Source: Macrotis lagotis (taxonomy: Eukaryota; Chordata; Mammalia; Peramelemorphia; Peramelidae). From it: a stretch of DNA of 64,000 nucleotides. Where the stretch lies: positions 202,028,009-202,092,008 of the forward strand of contig NC_133662.1 in the NCBI RefSeq assembly GCF_037893015.1. Direction: 5' to 3'. The stretch's first letter is position 1. The number at the start of each line of letters is the position of its first letter. Shown here one piece after another: positions 23,000-34,600 of this stretch. Below the pieces are notes generated by a model. The model searched no databases. It had not been told where the DNA came from and saw only the letters and a list, made by a program, of their open reading frames with translations. A program made the translations under genes and the position numbers.

Positions 23000-23860
23000 T
23001 GTTGCTGTGATAGTTGTCTTTTTAATAATAGCTAACAATTATATAATTCTTACTATGGGTCAGTCTTTGTGCTAATCACTTTACAAATATTATCTCCTAA
23101 ATGGAATATTTCATTCCTAAGTGAAAACAGAGCTGAGTTCTTAAAGGGATGGCTCTTCAAGACACAAAAATTCTTAGGTTCCCTTGTGGACAGGTCCAAA
23201 TTTTTTTCAAAGTATTGTTGATCTGAACAATGTGTACATTCTCTCCAATAACATAGATCTTGAGTCATCTAAGCATATATAACTTGTGAACCAGAAGTCT
23301 ATTTCCTCCCATGAATTAGGTTTTTTCCATTGCCCTAGAAGGTATTCCTTTCATTTTCTTCATATGTACTTCCCTGATGCCATTTTTTACTTTTACCCAA
23401 TTCCTCCCTTATAATGTGTGGTGTAGCCTGCTTACACTTGTAACTCTCCAATGCCTTTTGGAAAAGCACCTATTTCAATTCTAGAGGTGGTATGACATTA
23501 TTCTGAACCATATAACATCACTGAAAGACTATCAATGCTAAAAAGAGAGGGACCTTTGTTTCAGGAAGAAACCTGGAATAATTTAAAAAATGGTGCCATT
23601 TTCCAAAGATAATCTAGCCAATATCTTACTATTATTCAAAATTGGGCCCAGCTAATTGTCCAAATATTTTAGTGGTTGTTCCAGATTTAAGTACAATTGA
23701 ATGAATACTGTAGGTTGTCTGAATATATCATAGGTTGAAATGGGCATTTTTCATCAATTTGCTTTTCATTCAGTGGATGGTAATCCCAAACTCTCTTTAT
23801 GATGATTTTTGGATTTCATCTAGATTGCTCTGGAGTGATTCAGGACCTGATGCAAACAAT
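23000..23860. other. Unassigned DNA
   Basis: No gene or clear repeat family recognised, apart from a possible MIR remnant near 23020-23100. Confidence 0.4.
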
Positions 23861-23865
23861 ATTTT

Positions 23866-23879
23866 TACATATATATTAC

Positions 23880-23910
<31 letters not shown>

Positions 23911-23916
23911 ATATAT
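23866..23916. repeat. (TA)n microsatellite
   Basis: About 45 bp of interrupted TA. Frames running through it (IYIYIY) are repeat artefacts. Confidence 0.95.
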
Positions 23917-24121
23917 TGGAAAGCAATAGAGCAACAGCCTTAAAATATGAAAAACTGGATTTAACTCCTGCCTCTAATACATTTCAGCCTAGATCATGGG
24001 AAAATCTCTTAACCTCTCAAAGTAACATAGCTTACATCAATGAAATGAATTTTCACATTGGTCTTCCCTAAGGAGATGAAATCACAGGTCAGATCCCTCC
24101 TCCTATATAAAATATATTTAT

Positions 24122-24311
24122 AGTTGTTTAGTTATTTCAGTTGTATCTCACTCTTGGTGACCCCTTTTTGGACTCGTCTTGGCAAAGCTACTAGAGTTTT
24201 TTGTCATTTCCTTCTCCAAGTCATTTTACAGATGTAGAAACTGAAGCAAAGAGGGTTAAGTTACTTATTTGGGTTACATAGCTAATAAATGTGCCACTGT
24301 TCCACCTAGCT
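24122..24311 (-). mobile_element. Mar-1-type CORE-SINE, truncated
   Basis: Antisense: ttgtatctcactcttggtga, tcatttccttctccaagtca, tacagatgtagaaactgaag. The copy has lost much of its head (ccactgttccacctagctc). Confidence 0.82.
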
Positions 24312-24339
24312 CATAATATATATCACATGTATACTAATG

Positions 24340-24440
24340 TTGTTGTTTAGTCTTTTTTAAATATCTGACTCTTTGTGATCTCATTTGGGGTTTTCTTGGC
24401 AAAAATCCTAGTGTGGTTTATCATTTTCTTCTCCAATGAA
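24340..24440 (-). mobile_element. Mar-1 3' tail fragment
   Basis: Only the RTE-like tail and adjoining sequence remain: tgactctttgtgatctcatt, ttggggttttcttggcaaaa, cattttcttctccaatg. Confidence 0.8.
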
Positions 24441-24559
24441 TACAGATACAAATGGGTTATTATATAATTATGGAATATTTATTTGTGAATGTGAACATCA
24501 TTTTTATAATTTAACTTAATCCTACAAGTAGTAATCGCTGTTTAAAGAATGCCTTAACA

Positions 24560-25090
24560 GCTAATTTCCTCAATGGTTAGAGCCCTGGAGTTGTAGGTAG
24601 GAAGACCTAAGTTCAAATTCTGTTTCAGACATTTACTATCTATATGACTATGGGTACTTAAGTCTCCTAACCTCTGTGCCTCACTTTTCTCATCTGTAAA
24701 ATGGGAATAATAATAGTAGTCAATAAACATTTATTAAGTGCCAACTATATTGACAACCACTATGCTAAACACTGAAAATACAATGAAAAGTAAAAGACAG
24801 TCCCTTCCTTCAAGAACCCCATAATCTAGCAGAGGAGCAAAATTCAAACAGCTATGGACAAACAAAGGGAAGGCCATAGAATTAAGATGTTGAGAAAGGC
24901 TTCCTGTAGAAGATAACATTTTAACTGGGACTTTAAGGAAGTCAAGTGAGCCTAGAGGTGGAGGGAACACTTTCCACACATGGGAAACAGGCAGTGGAAC
25001 TGCCTGGATGACATTGTAATAAGGATCAAGTGAGATATTATGTAAAGAACTTTTCAAACCTCAAAGTGTTAATAAATGATATTATCTTCA
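24560..25090 (+). repeat. MIR/THER SINE followed by ancient 'tactatgtgcc' repeat
   Basis: 24580-24730 is a sense MIR (aagacctaagttcaaattct, tcatctgtaaaatgggaata). From 24722 the ancient repeat reads aataaacatttattaagtgc, ctatgctaaacactgaaaat, agacagtcccttccttcaag, ggcttcctgtagaagataac. The order suggests insertion of a MIR in, or next to, the older repeat. Confidence 0.65.
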
Positions 25091-26355
25091 TCATTATTAT
25101 GGAAGTCTGGAAATTCTCTAGTTCACTTGCCTTTAGAAGATTATAAAGAGTTATTAACAACTTAGAAATCAGCTATGTGTATAAAGTGAAAACAATGGCT
25201 TGTTAGAGCAAAGATCAAAACAAAAGAAAGATCAACAACAAAACAAGATAGAATAAAATCAGAAGATACAATATATAATGAAAACAACTCCAACTTGAAT
25301 CTATTTAATAAGCTATTGGTATGAAAAAAGGAAAATGAATAAAGGACTAAACATATACCCAAATCTTTATTATTACTAAGGATTCTTGACCAAAATAAAT
25401 CAATAATTACAATTAGGAGGCCAAACAAAATCTGGAAATCACTTTAGCTAGCATATATTTTGACCTCTGTGTCAAAGAGAAAAATAAAAAAGTTAAAAAT
25501 ATTCCACAAATTGTATATTATGATATAAACTTTTTGGTAAACGATTACAGAAAAGAATGGAAGAGTATGATAGGCAGTATAACTTAATAAAGCAGTAAGA
25601 TAAAAGGAATGGAAAAATAAGTTTAAAGAGAGTGTGGTTAGAAGCCCAATTAAGCCAGATCATCCAGAAAGTATTTAAAAATAAAACTGAAAAGAGAAAA
25701 ACAAATAGGTGAAGAAAAGGGAAAAGATACATCAAGGTTTATAATGATCAATTACTTATTATTACAGTAGAGCCACTGCATTTAGATTTTTGAAATCACA
25801 GTCTCTGATAGTTGACATGGTAGAAATGGAACTAAAGAAAGGCACTAAATTAAAAAGTTAAGAATAATATTTGATCTAGATCAAGTTTAGGTATAAGGAG
25901 TCCATTTTGGAGATATTATTTTGAAGGCATTTGTATACCAATTCTCAAAATATCTAAAATATATCTTCCAGTTTGTCTGGGCGGGGGGGGATCTACTATA
26001 ATTTTTACAAAATACAAACTAAAAACTATTTTGAAAAATTGAATTACCTACTAACTCATATATTTACTTTTTCACCTCTTCAAAGTCATTATGAGAAAAT
26101 CTAAAAATGATATTCTGCAACAGATTACATATTTAAATTATTTACTGAAAGATGCAGGAATATGATATCTTTTAAGTATTTTTAAAAAAAAGACAAATAA
26201 AAACATTTTGATTCAGGAAAGCAAAGGGCAACTTTAATAGTTCTCCTCTCTACATGCCTCCTTTGCATCTATTAAAATCATGGGACGTTCATGAAAGATT
26301 CAACAAAAGTGATGAATTTGTTTGACCCTGAGATGATTAATATCAAATGAGGCAT
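25091..26355. other. Unassigned A-rich DNA
   Basis: No exon or clear repeat. Frames on the minus strand at 25162-25735 are A/T composition artefacts. A G-run sits at 25983-25990. Confidence 0.4.
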
Positions 26356-26359
26356 AAAA

Positions 26360-26560
26360 TGAGAGCATAGAATCCTAGACTTAGAGCTGAAAGAGGTCAG
26401 CTAATTCAATTTCCTCATTTTGCAGATGAGGAAACTGAGGTCCATTGAGGTGACATGATTTGCCCCAGGTTGTACAGGTAGGAAAGAGCAGAGCCAGATG
26501 TCAAACCCAAACCTCTGTCTCCAAATTCAATACTTATTTCACTGCCTCTTAGAATATTTG
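26360..26560 (-). repeat. MIR-type SINE, antisense
   Basis: Contains tagacttagagctgaaagag, ttttgcagatgaggaaactg and aggtccattgaggtgacatg in the antisense MIR order. Confidence 0.75.
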
Positions 26561-26769
26561 GGTCCACATATCCCCAGACTCTTTCATGAGACCTAGGAGA
26601 TCAAAACTCTTTTCATAATCATGCTTAGATGTTTCCATTTGCTATGTGATAAATATCTGTAGATATAAACTATAGAAATAAAAGCTCTTTGGAGATGGGT
26701 CCTCAATAATTTTTAAGAGATTAAAGGTTTCCTGAGACCAAAAACTTTGAGAACTGCTGAGCTACAGGA

Positions 26770-28100
26770 ATGAAAGGTGGACAGTGCAGAGTCAGATTGA
26801 AAGACAGATTTCTTCTATATAGTGATGTACTCCACATGTTCCTGTTTGCAGATGATATTGTGCTTATCAGCTCAAGCTCTGGAATATTGTGTTACTTCCT
26901 AAAACCATTCCAGAATCACTCAAAATGTTTGAGCCTAATTATATACATGGGTTCTAACTACCATACATGAAGAATTCTCATTCAGATAATGATATGCAAT
27001 TGAAAGCAATCTATAGAGCTAGTCCATTTATCTTAGAAAGAATCTGGAGGCTGACAACAAATTGAATGAAGAATTGTATAGAAGGAAGAAAATTAATTGA
27101 AATGCATTTGGTAGATAATTCAGGGATTTTTTAATGATCTACAAATTCTCTCTGAAATAAAAATAACTTATTTTTTTTTAATTAATAGGCATTTATTTTT
27201 CTCCTTTCTATCTCCTTCTCCCAAAGTAAAAATGAAAAAAAGGAGAAAAAAAATTTTGTAACAAATATGCATAGCCAAGTAAAATAGATTTCCACATTGG
27301 CCATATATAATACAATGTATCTTTCATTCTGCACAGAATCCATCACCTCTCAGTTAGATAGTGGATAGTCCTCTTGAATCAGAACTGACCTTTGTAGTGA
27401 TCAGACCTTTCTAAGTTGTTAATTTTCAATGTTGTTGTCATAGCTTAAATTGTTTTCCTGGTTCTGCTCATTTCATTCTCCATCAGCTCATATGAGTTTT
27501 TCCAGGTTTCTCATGAATCATTCCTTTTGTCATCTATTATATTCATTGCCATATTTTATTAAATTCTTCCCCAATTGATGGGCATCACTTTATTTTTCCA
27601 GTTCTTTATTACCTCAAAAAAGAGCATCAATGATATTTTAATATATGTATGGGTCCCTTTAGTCTTTCTTTAATTTCTTTACAGTATTGGCCTACTAATT
27701 ATGACCATTGCTTCTTAATATCAGTGTCCTACTGGTAATTCTATGTAGCTGTAAATGATGGACTATCTCAGTCTCTGGAGAATAAATAGATCACCTACAA
27801 AGAGAACACAAAAAGGGGATAGTCATCGAAGATAGTATGACCCAAACTAGAGCTGTTTTATTCTTAAACTGAGAATGAGCATCACTGAGGATATACTGTT
27901 ATGTTATGTTGGTAAGGTACATTGTTGATAACTAACTAATGTTAAGAGATCTGGAAAGAAGACATCATTTTAAGTGGTATGTCTATAGAGGATTTATCAT
28001 CTGGGAGGACATAGACAAGAATCATAGGATAAAAAGGGATGCATGGATTGCAATCTGTATTCTTGGAAGGATTACTACATCAGTGAGATCATAAATTCTT
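26770..28100 (+). mobile_element. RTE/Bov-B LINE fragment, interrupted by antisense L1
   Basis: At 26770-26970 the frame reads DVLHMFLFADDIVLISSSSG, the RTE reverse-transcriptase FADDIVLIS motif with its catalytic aspartates retained. Downstream frames are broken. After the antisense L1 at 27175-27740, sequence resumes with the RTE 3' segment (ggattgcaatctgtattctt, ggattactacatcagtgaga). RTE supplies the replication machinery for Mar-1 SINEs, whose 3' tails resemble its own. Confidence 0.65.
27175..27740 (-). mobile_element. L1 3' fragment, antisense, inside RTE
   Basis: T-rich start, then ccccaattgatgggcatcac, ttttccagttctttattacc and aaaaaagagcatcaatgata, the reverse complement of the L1 ORF2 C-terminus/3' UTR. 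It separates the two RTE pieces, so it is younger than the RTE. Confidence 0.65.
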
Positions 28101-28819
28101 CATACTTCATAAGATCATAGATTAAGGGCTATAGAAAACTATTAACCATCTAGTACAACTCCCTCATTGAACTGATTAAGGAAGGGAGGCCCATAGAGGC
28201 TGTGTTCTTTATTTACATATTTTCTTTCTGTTTCTCAGATGTAGCTCCAATGACTACATCTACCCTAAGAATTTTACTTTCACTTTTAAAGAGAGGGAGA
28301 GGAAAATGTCTTAATTAATGGGCAATTCTGCCTCTTCCTGACTGTTGCTTCAGTTTGCATCAAACCTCAAATCAAACATAATAAAGGAAACAATGGTGAG
28401 GAAGGAAAACTAAATTTGTGTTGCTACCAAAAATCATATGTATCATATTGATGCTATAGGCACTAGTAGTTTAAACATTAAGAAAATAAAATCAATTGAC
28501 TTTAAGTTTTCAATGAAAGAAAATCAAACCCACAATAAGCTCTAAAAAAAAATTGAAAAATTTATATTCAAATAAAATAGTCAGTATAATTTAGGGGCAG
28601 ATTGTAGTCATAAGTAATTAAGTAATTTAATTGACAAAAAAAATCAAAATTTTCTTTTTCAGCCACTTTAAAATCACATACATATGTGTTTTTGTTGTTT
28701 TAGGTTTCTTTCACAGTTTTTCCTTAAAGAAGATATTTCCTAACCTCAGGGCTATCTGGATGTCCTCCTATCATCCAACCTTATCTCTTTTCTTGAAAGG
28801 GTTGCTAAATTGGTAGATC

Positions 28820-30065
28820 AGAAATTTGAATAGAGATAGTTGATTTTATTAAGGCATTTGATAAAGCCTTCATGGTATTCTTGTGGGGATGAAAATGGAA
28901 AGATATAAACTAGATAAAAATTTCATGGTTTTGGAACTGGTTAATGGCCACTCCCAATGAATAGTTTTAAATGGTTAGTGATAGTCTGAAAGGAAGTCTC
29001 CAGAAGAGTGCCCAAGGAATTTATGCTTGACTCTGTACTCTTTAACATTTTTTTAAAAATAACTTGAACAAAGAGGGAATACTTATAAAAATATGAAGAT
29101 AACACAGAGTCAGAAAGATTAACTAACATCTTGGATGATAGAATCTAGATCCAAAAAGATTTTTGATTAGAACACTGTACTGAATTAAATAAGATGATTT
29201 AATTGATATAAATATAAAAAATATGAATTCCAATGCATGTTCAACACAAGTCAGGATTGTGTGCTTCTTTTTGGCCTCATAACCCTGGGGTAGAGAAAAG
29301 ACCAAGATTGAAGGATTTATAGAAAACTGATTCTTAGGAAGCCAGTGCAAACATTTATTATGATGCATTGCAGCAAGCAGGCAAAAACAAAAACATAGCT
29401 ACACATTATGTGACAATTACAACAAACAGAGATCCAGTCACATATAGGGTCAGAGTCATTCATGTTGGAGAGATGTATACCATGGCAAAGATCTCAGTAC
29501 ATGGTCAGATGTGGGGACTGAGTAGGGAAGTTGAATACCTAAAGATGAGCTTGTTTCAGAATAGTTAATCAATGCCAGATATAGGAGGGGGCATTCCTAA
29601 TCAGACCCAGAGAGGGTTAAGAAATTCCTTAGACTGCTTATTGATACCAGACTTAGGTGGAGAAGTTTACTAATTAGGACCAGAAATCAGGTGAGGATCT
29701 GAATTTGTAATCCAAGATCCCAGAAATGGATATTGGTATGCAACTGCAATAATGGGTCAGTACTTCAACCAATCAAGAGTCACTATTACATGTTTGACAT
29801 GGGGTCAGAGTGAGTTGAGACAGAAGAATTCTACAATCTGTTATTGCTTATATATTTGTGGTCATTAGGACTATTTAGCCTGTGACTACAAATTGGAGTC
29901 TAATCACTTATAACTACAACATCAAACAATATACTTTAAAAATCACAATTATCCCAGTGTGATATGGAAGTGTGTTCAGTCCTGGATGTCACATTTTAGG
30001 AAAGTCATTGACTGGAGAATATCTATATGAGACTGACCAGTATGGGAAAGAGCTTGCATAATCCT
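28820..30065 (+). mobile_element. L3/CR1 LINE fragment with an internal unclassified insert
   Basis: Conserved CR1/L3 words appear in order: aaggcatttgataaagcctt, gttttggaactggttaatgg, agtgcccaaggaatttatgc, actctttaacattttt, then after the insert gtgtgttcagtcctggatgt and cacattttaggaaagtcatt. These encode remnants of the AFD-V-H, W--NWL and SGVPQG-VL-P-LFNI reverse-transcriptase motifs. Heavily decayed. Confidence 0.75.
29240..29925. other. Unclassified ~0.69-kb insert inside L3
   Basis: This block interrupts the L3 order. It shows no coding motif. On the minus strand it carries a TATA-like tatataagca near 29850 and an aataaa near 29354, so a solo retroviral LTR fossil is possible. I could not define paired end repeats or a target duplication, so the class is open. 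Confidence 0.4.
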
Positions 30066-30079
30066 TTCACATCTTGCAC

Positions 30080-30430
30080 TTGTGTTGATTGTGAACCCAA
30101 ATGTAGGACTTTATATTTATCTTTATTAAATTTGATCTACAATCTTAAACTGTTCAAAGATTTTTGATTTTTATTCTAGCATCCAAATGTAGATCTCACA
30201 ACTTTATGTCCACTCAAATTTTATAATCATACTATTTATACCATTACTAAGAATGTTTAAAGAATAGTGCTGATTCTTTGAGGCACAGAGACTTTTGTCC
30301 AAGTTGACGGTAACCACCATAAATCACACTGTAGTCAATCCATCAGTTCCAAGTCTATCTAACTGCTATTTTCCTACCAACGGCTCTTCATGTTGTCCAT
30401 AAGAATATTATAATAGAATTTAATTAACCA
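30080..30430. repeat. Old dispersed repeat, class not resolved
   Basis: Words such as ggactttatatttatctttat, gaggcacagagacttttgtc, agtcaatccatcagttccaa and catgttgtccataagaatat recur in many mammalian loci as an old repeat. I cannot name the family with confidence. Confidence 0.4.
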
Positions 30431-31310
30431 ACTTAACTATGAGCTGTCATCAACTTTGAATCCTTTGCCTCTAATTCTGTTCTCATTCCTATAAATCCCT
30501 CAACATTGACTTACTCTTTCCATCTCCTTTATTCACTTCTATTCCTTTCTTGTTAAACAGCTGGGAGAAACCACAAAACCCTGCTTCCCCAATATACTGC
30601 ATTTCTATATTCTCTAGTTTCAATTGGTACATCACTGCTTCTTGGCATACCTTTTATTTGTCCTTATTTGACTCAATATAACAAAATTAACAAATTAGCA
30701 AAATTACTACTTTCTACCTCCTTCTTTCTTCTCAAACTTTGTTTCACCTCTCTTTCTCTCAGCAGATAAACTTTTCTCCCATCTTACTGAGAAAACTGAG
30801 AATTAAGGCTTTTGATGAGGAACCAACCTGTCTACTGTCCCTTTTCTTTTTCTTTCCTCACATCTCTGAAAGAGAAGGTCCTTTCCTTTGACAAGATTAA
30901 CCTCCCAATTTATGCCTCCAACTCATCTTTTCCAGAAGCTATCCCCCACCAATCAAATCATTCTGCCTTGTCTCTATCCCCCTATCTTTGTCTATTTGTC
31001 TTCTGTCTTGGGCTCTATTTGAATCTCCCTCTCCATCCCCTCTCCTATAATATTACTTTTTATGAATTTTTTTCCATGCTTCTTAGCTTCCTTTGGTGAT
31101 TTGTAGTTTACCTCAGGGTGAACTCAGGGTATGGGTGTCCCTCAAGGTTCTGTCCTGAGCCCTCTTTTCTTCACTCTACCCTTTCTTGATTTGTGTTCTC
31201 ATCTGTCATAGGTACGTTTTTCATCTCTATACAGTTGATTCTCAAATCTATAAATTTAGCCCTACTCTCTCTCCCAAACTACAATTCTCTGTCTACTATA
31301 TATTTTCACC

Positions 31311-31533
31311 AGAATAGCTAGGTGGTACAGTTGAAAGAGTTTCAGACCTGAAATCAGGAAGACTTTCTAGATGTGTCTCCCTGGGCAAATCACTCAACCC
31401 TGTTTGCCTCAGTTTCCTCATCTCTAAAATGAACTGGAGAAAGAAATGACAAACCATTCTAGTATCTTTGACAAGAAAACCCCAAATGAAGTCACAAAGA
31501 GTCAGATACAACTAAAATGACTCAACAACAAAC
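31311..31533 (+). mobile_element. Mar-1-type CORE-SINE in L2
   Basis: Head gctaggtggtacagttgaaa, CORE ctgggcaaatcactcaaccc, then tgaactggagaaagaaatga, gaagtcacaaagagtcagat and an (aac)n end. Complete RTE-like tail. Confidence 0.92.
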
Positions 31534-31539
31534 TTCAGG

Positions 31540-31720
31540 GATAGAACACTGGCCTCGTTCAAATTCAGCTTTAGCTATTTATTGGCTGTGTGACTCTGGG
31601 AAAGTCACTTAACCTCTATTTGCTTTAGTGCCCTCAACTATAAAATGGGAATAATAAAAGCACTTACCTTGCTATTAGGATTAAATGAGATAAATTATTA
31701 AAATACATAGCAGGCATTAA
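31540..31720 (+). repeat. MIR/THER-type SINE in L2
   Basis: Reads gttcaaattcagctttagct, ggctgtgtgactctgggaaa, gtcacttaacctctatttgc and ataaaatgggaataataaaa. Confidence 0.8.
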
Positions 31721-32189
31721 TTGAATATTTATTCCCTCTGCTTTCCTCTTCACTTTCCCCTTTTCCTTTGGATATTCCATAAGATCTGACTCAACAAGCT
31801 TAAAACAAAGCTTGTTGTATTCCCCATTTTGCCCAATCCTGCCTTTTCTCCAGATTTCTCTGATTCTGTGAAGAATCACATCATCATTCCAGTTACTTCA
31901 ACTTGTAACCTCAGAGTCAATAATGACTCTTTCCTCTTCCTCTCCATTCATGTCGTATATAGTCTGATACAATGAAGTCTCCCTTCACATATCTCTCATG
32001 TCTGTTTCTTCACTTCAATTTACCTTATTACAATTTTAATTCATATTTTTATCTTCAATCACCTGGTCTCAGGAGGTAGAAACATGAATAGAAAGTAAAG
32101 GCAGATGTAAATGCATTAACCTGCCAACACATTCTCAACTATCTGGTCCAGATAGGCTTCCTAAAGAATAAATTGGATCATTTTCCTCC

Positions 32190-32350
32190 TTCCTTAATGA
32201 ATTTGAGACAGTATAAAATAGCACCTAGAGCTCTGGTGTTAGGTTCAAATGCTGCCTCAGACAATGAGTTTTTCTATCTATAATATGAGGGGTCTGGATT
32301 CAATGATTTCTGTCATTCTCCTCCAAGTCGAAATACACAGTCCTATGGTT
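32190..32350 (+). repeat. MIR-like fragment in L2
   Basis: Short sense remnant: tagcacctagagctctggtg, aggttcaaatgctgcctcag, tataatatgaggggtctgga. Confidence 0.5.
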
Positions 32351-32539
32351 CCTTATTGTCTCTAGGGTAAAATATAAACTCTTCATCTTCACATTTAGAT
32401 ACACAGTCTCACTCCAACCCATATTTCCAGTATAATTTTATATTATTCTCTTTGACACACTCACTGTTTTACACTCAAATTGTACTACCACCAACTCACT
32501 GAATGTAGAACTCTTCCACTTCCAGCATTCAGCTTAAGT

Positions 32540-32772
32540 GTTGCAATAGATAAGAATGCTGGGTCTGGGGTCAGGAAGACCTGAGTTCAAATTTGGTCTT
32601 AGACTTACTAGTTGTGTGATCCAGGGCAAGTCATTTAACCCTGTTTGCCTGAGTTTCCTCATATGTACAATGAACTGGAGAAGGACATAGGGAGTCACTC
32701 CAGTGTCTTTGCCAAGAAAACCCCAAATGGCATCATGAAGAGTCAGACATTACTGAAACAACTAAATAATTC
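32540..32772 (+). mobile_element. Mar-1-type CORE-SINE in L2
   Basis: Reads ctggggtcaggaagacctga, gggcaagtcatttaaccctg, tgaactggagaaggacatag, tgccaagaaaaccccaaatg and catgaagagtcagacattac, ending just before L2 resumes. Confidence 0.92.
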
Positions 32773-33099
32773 CTATCATCCACTCCATCCTACATATATT
32801 TCTTACCTGTACTGTACAGAGAATAAATTCCCCCTTCACAGATGTACTTTTTAAATGAAGTTTTCTCTGGTCCCTCTAGTTAGAATTCTCTCTCTCTGTA
32901 AGTGTTGGTGTTTTTTCTTTCTGTCTCTCTCCAAATTAGCTTGTATTTACTTATTTGTATAGATCTTGTATATTCTTTTATGGAATGTAAATTCCATATA
33001 GGTAAGAATTTTATTTTTCAAATTTTTGTGGCATTAACAACAACACAGTGCCTTACCCAGAATAGACACTTAAATATTTGTTTGACTTAAATTCACTAT

Positions 33100-34370
33100 A
33101 TACATCCCAAGAATTTTGAGATTGGTGAAGAATATTTCTTCTGCCCCCTTTTTTTCTTTCCCCTAAGTAAATAATGTTTCCAATGTTCCTTTGACAAAGA
33201 TTAAGTATTAGCTAATAATAGTACTCAGAACCTAGAGGAGTTTTCATAATTATAGTATGTTTATTTATGGACACAGATATAATCAAAAAATGAATTGAGT
33301 GGGTGCAGAATGCCCCTATAGGGAGTCAGAAAAGCCTGGTAATGATTGCATCATATAAAGCATGTAATCTTCACTGAAACAAGATTGTGATTGTGTGAAC
33401 GTGAGGCCAGTAAATACTTGGCATTGATGCATAAGTAATGGACTGGGAATAGGGTGAACTGTTTGGCTCTTTCATATGAGAATCTAATGTTTAGCATGAA
33501 GGCAAAAATGAATTTATAATAGTGTATGTGTGAAAAGATTATAGGTGGGTGCTGTGGGCCTGTCTGTGACTCTAGCTGTCATTTTTCTTTCAAAGATTCT
33601 TTTTTGTTCTTCCTCTCCTTTCTCATCACTGCCCCTTCATTAATTCTTTCGTTAAATTCCTTTTCATTTACCTATGTAACTTTGGGGAATGATGACAGAC
33701 TGGATGGTTCTATTTTTTTGATTAGTGTCTGTGCATACATGAATCATCAATATTTCATAATTTAGGTGATGAAAGGCCTTTCTTTACTGAATATAAAGGT
33801 TTATCAATGTCACCTATGTACAACTTAACCACTATTATTGTTTATGTGAGCTGAGGAGCTCAAACCAGCTTCTTGAGGTAAATGCAGATATATATCAATC
33901 CCCACCCATCTTTTATACCTTGGTCCTCAGTGACCTTGTGAGACAGATGAAGGAGTCTATTGCTGGGTCAGAGCACTTCATAGGAGGTTTATTGACCAGT
34001 ATTAGGAATCTAACCTTCAAATTCTAATTCCTTCTTTCTTCTTAAATGTATTCTTTCATTGTTAATTAGTCTTCTGCTTCTCAAAGGGAAAGATGAAGGA
34101 AATTGGAAACAGGATGATTTTTAGAACTTTGTAAATGTGCATCTTCTTTCTTCTAAAATCTCAACCTTGAATTTCTTTTAATTAGGTTTAGATTCAGTCT
34201 GTATTCTCATAAAGATTTGTATAATGTGATCACTACTCCTTTTCATGTTTTTTACTCACAGTCAACCAGTTTGGAAGGTCCACCTTTCATTTGTCTAAAA
34301 GGCATTTTGAAAGGAAATGATGGGTTTTTTTTTTGCTTCTGTCCTACAGTTTTGCTTTTCTTACAAAATA
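33100..34370. other. Unassigned unique-looking DNA
   Basis: No gene found. 33360-33560 is free of obvious repeats and could include a conserved block, but nothing diagnostic is visible. Confidence 0.35.
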
Positions 34371-34374
34371 CCAA

Positions 34375-34600
34375 TCATTTCCATTTCCTTAGAGTCTTAA
34401 GGTTTGCAAAGTGCATTCTTTACAACAACCATTTGAGATAGATAGTATAACTATTACCATCTCCATTTTGTGGATGGAGAAGCAGACTTAAAGAGATTAA
34501 GTGCCTTGCCCAAGATCTCAAAGGCAGTATCTGAGGCAAAATTCAAATGCAGATCTTCTTACTTCCAAGTTCAGCTATCTACTTTGCCACATTTCCTGTG
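34375..34600 (-). repeat. MIR-type SINE, antisense
   Basis: Contains cttaaggtttgcaaagtgca, acaacaaccatttgagatag, gattaagtgccttgcccaag and tcagctatctactttgccac. Confidence 0.75.

Larger units (their letters stand above)
31080..33095 (+). mobile_element. L2 LINE, decayed, carrying nested SINEs
   Basis: Near 31127-31170 the sequence encodes GMGVPQGSVLSPLF, the L2 reverse-transcriptase motif. Then follow cagttgattctcaaatctat (31230), an L2 linker (31750-32100), tctagggtaaaatataaact with cactccaacccatatttcca (32360-32430), and the 3' end (agtgccttacccagaataga, cacttaaatatttgtttgac) at 33045-33090. Upstream sequence from about 30450 may also be L2. Many stops; inactive. At least three younger SINEs interrupt it. 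Confidence 0.75.

Noticed and set aside
23735-24071. Open frames rich in IYIYIY, also 21683-21982 and 36114-36380
   Set aside because: They are produced by (TA)n and (GT)n microsatellites.
26770-26970. FADDIVLIS frame as a host gene
   Set aside because: It is the reverse-transcriptase motif of an RTE/Bov-B LINE with RTE 3' sequence downstream.
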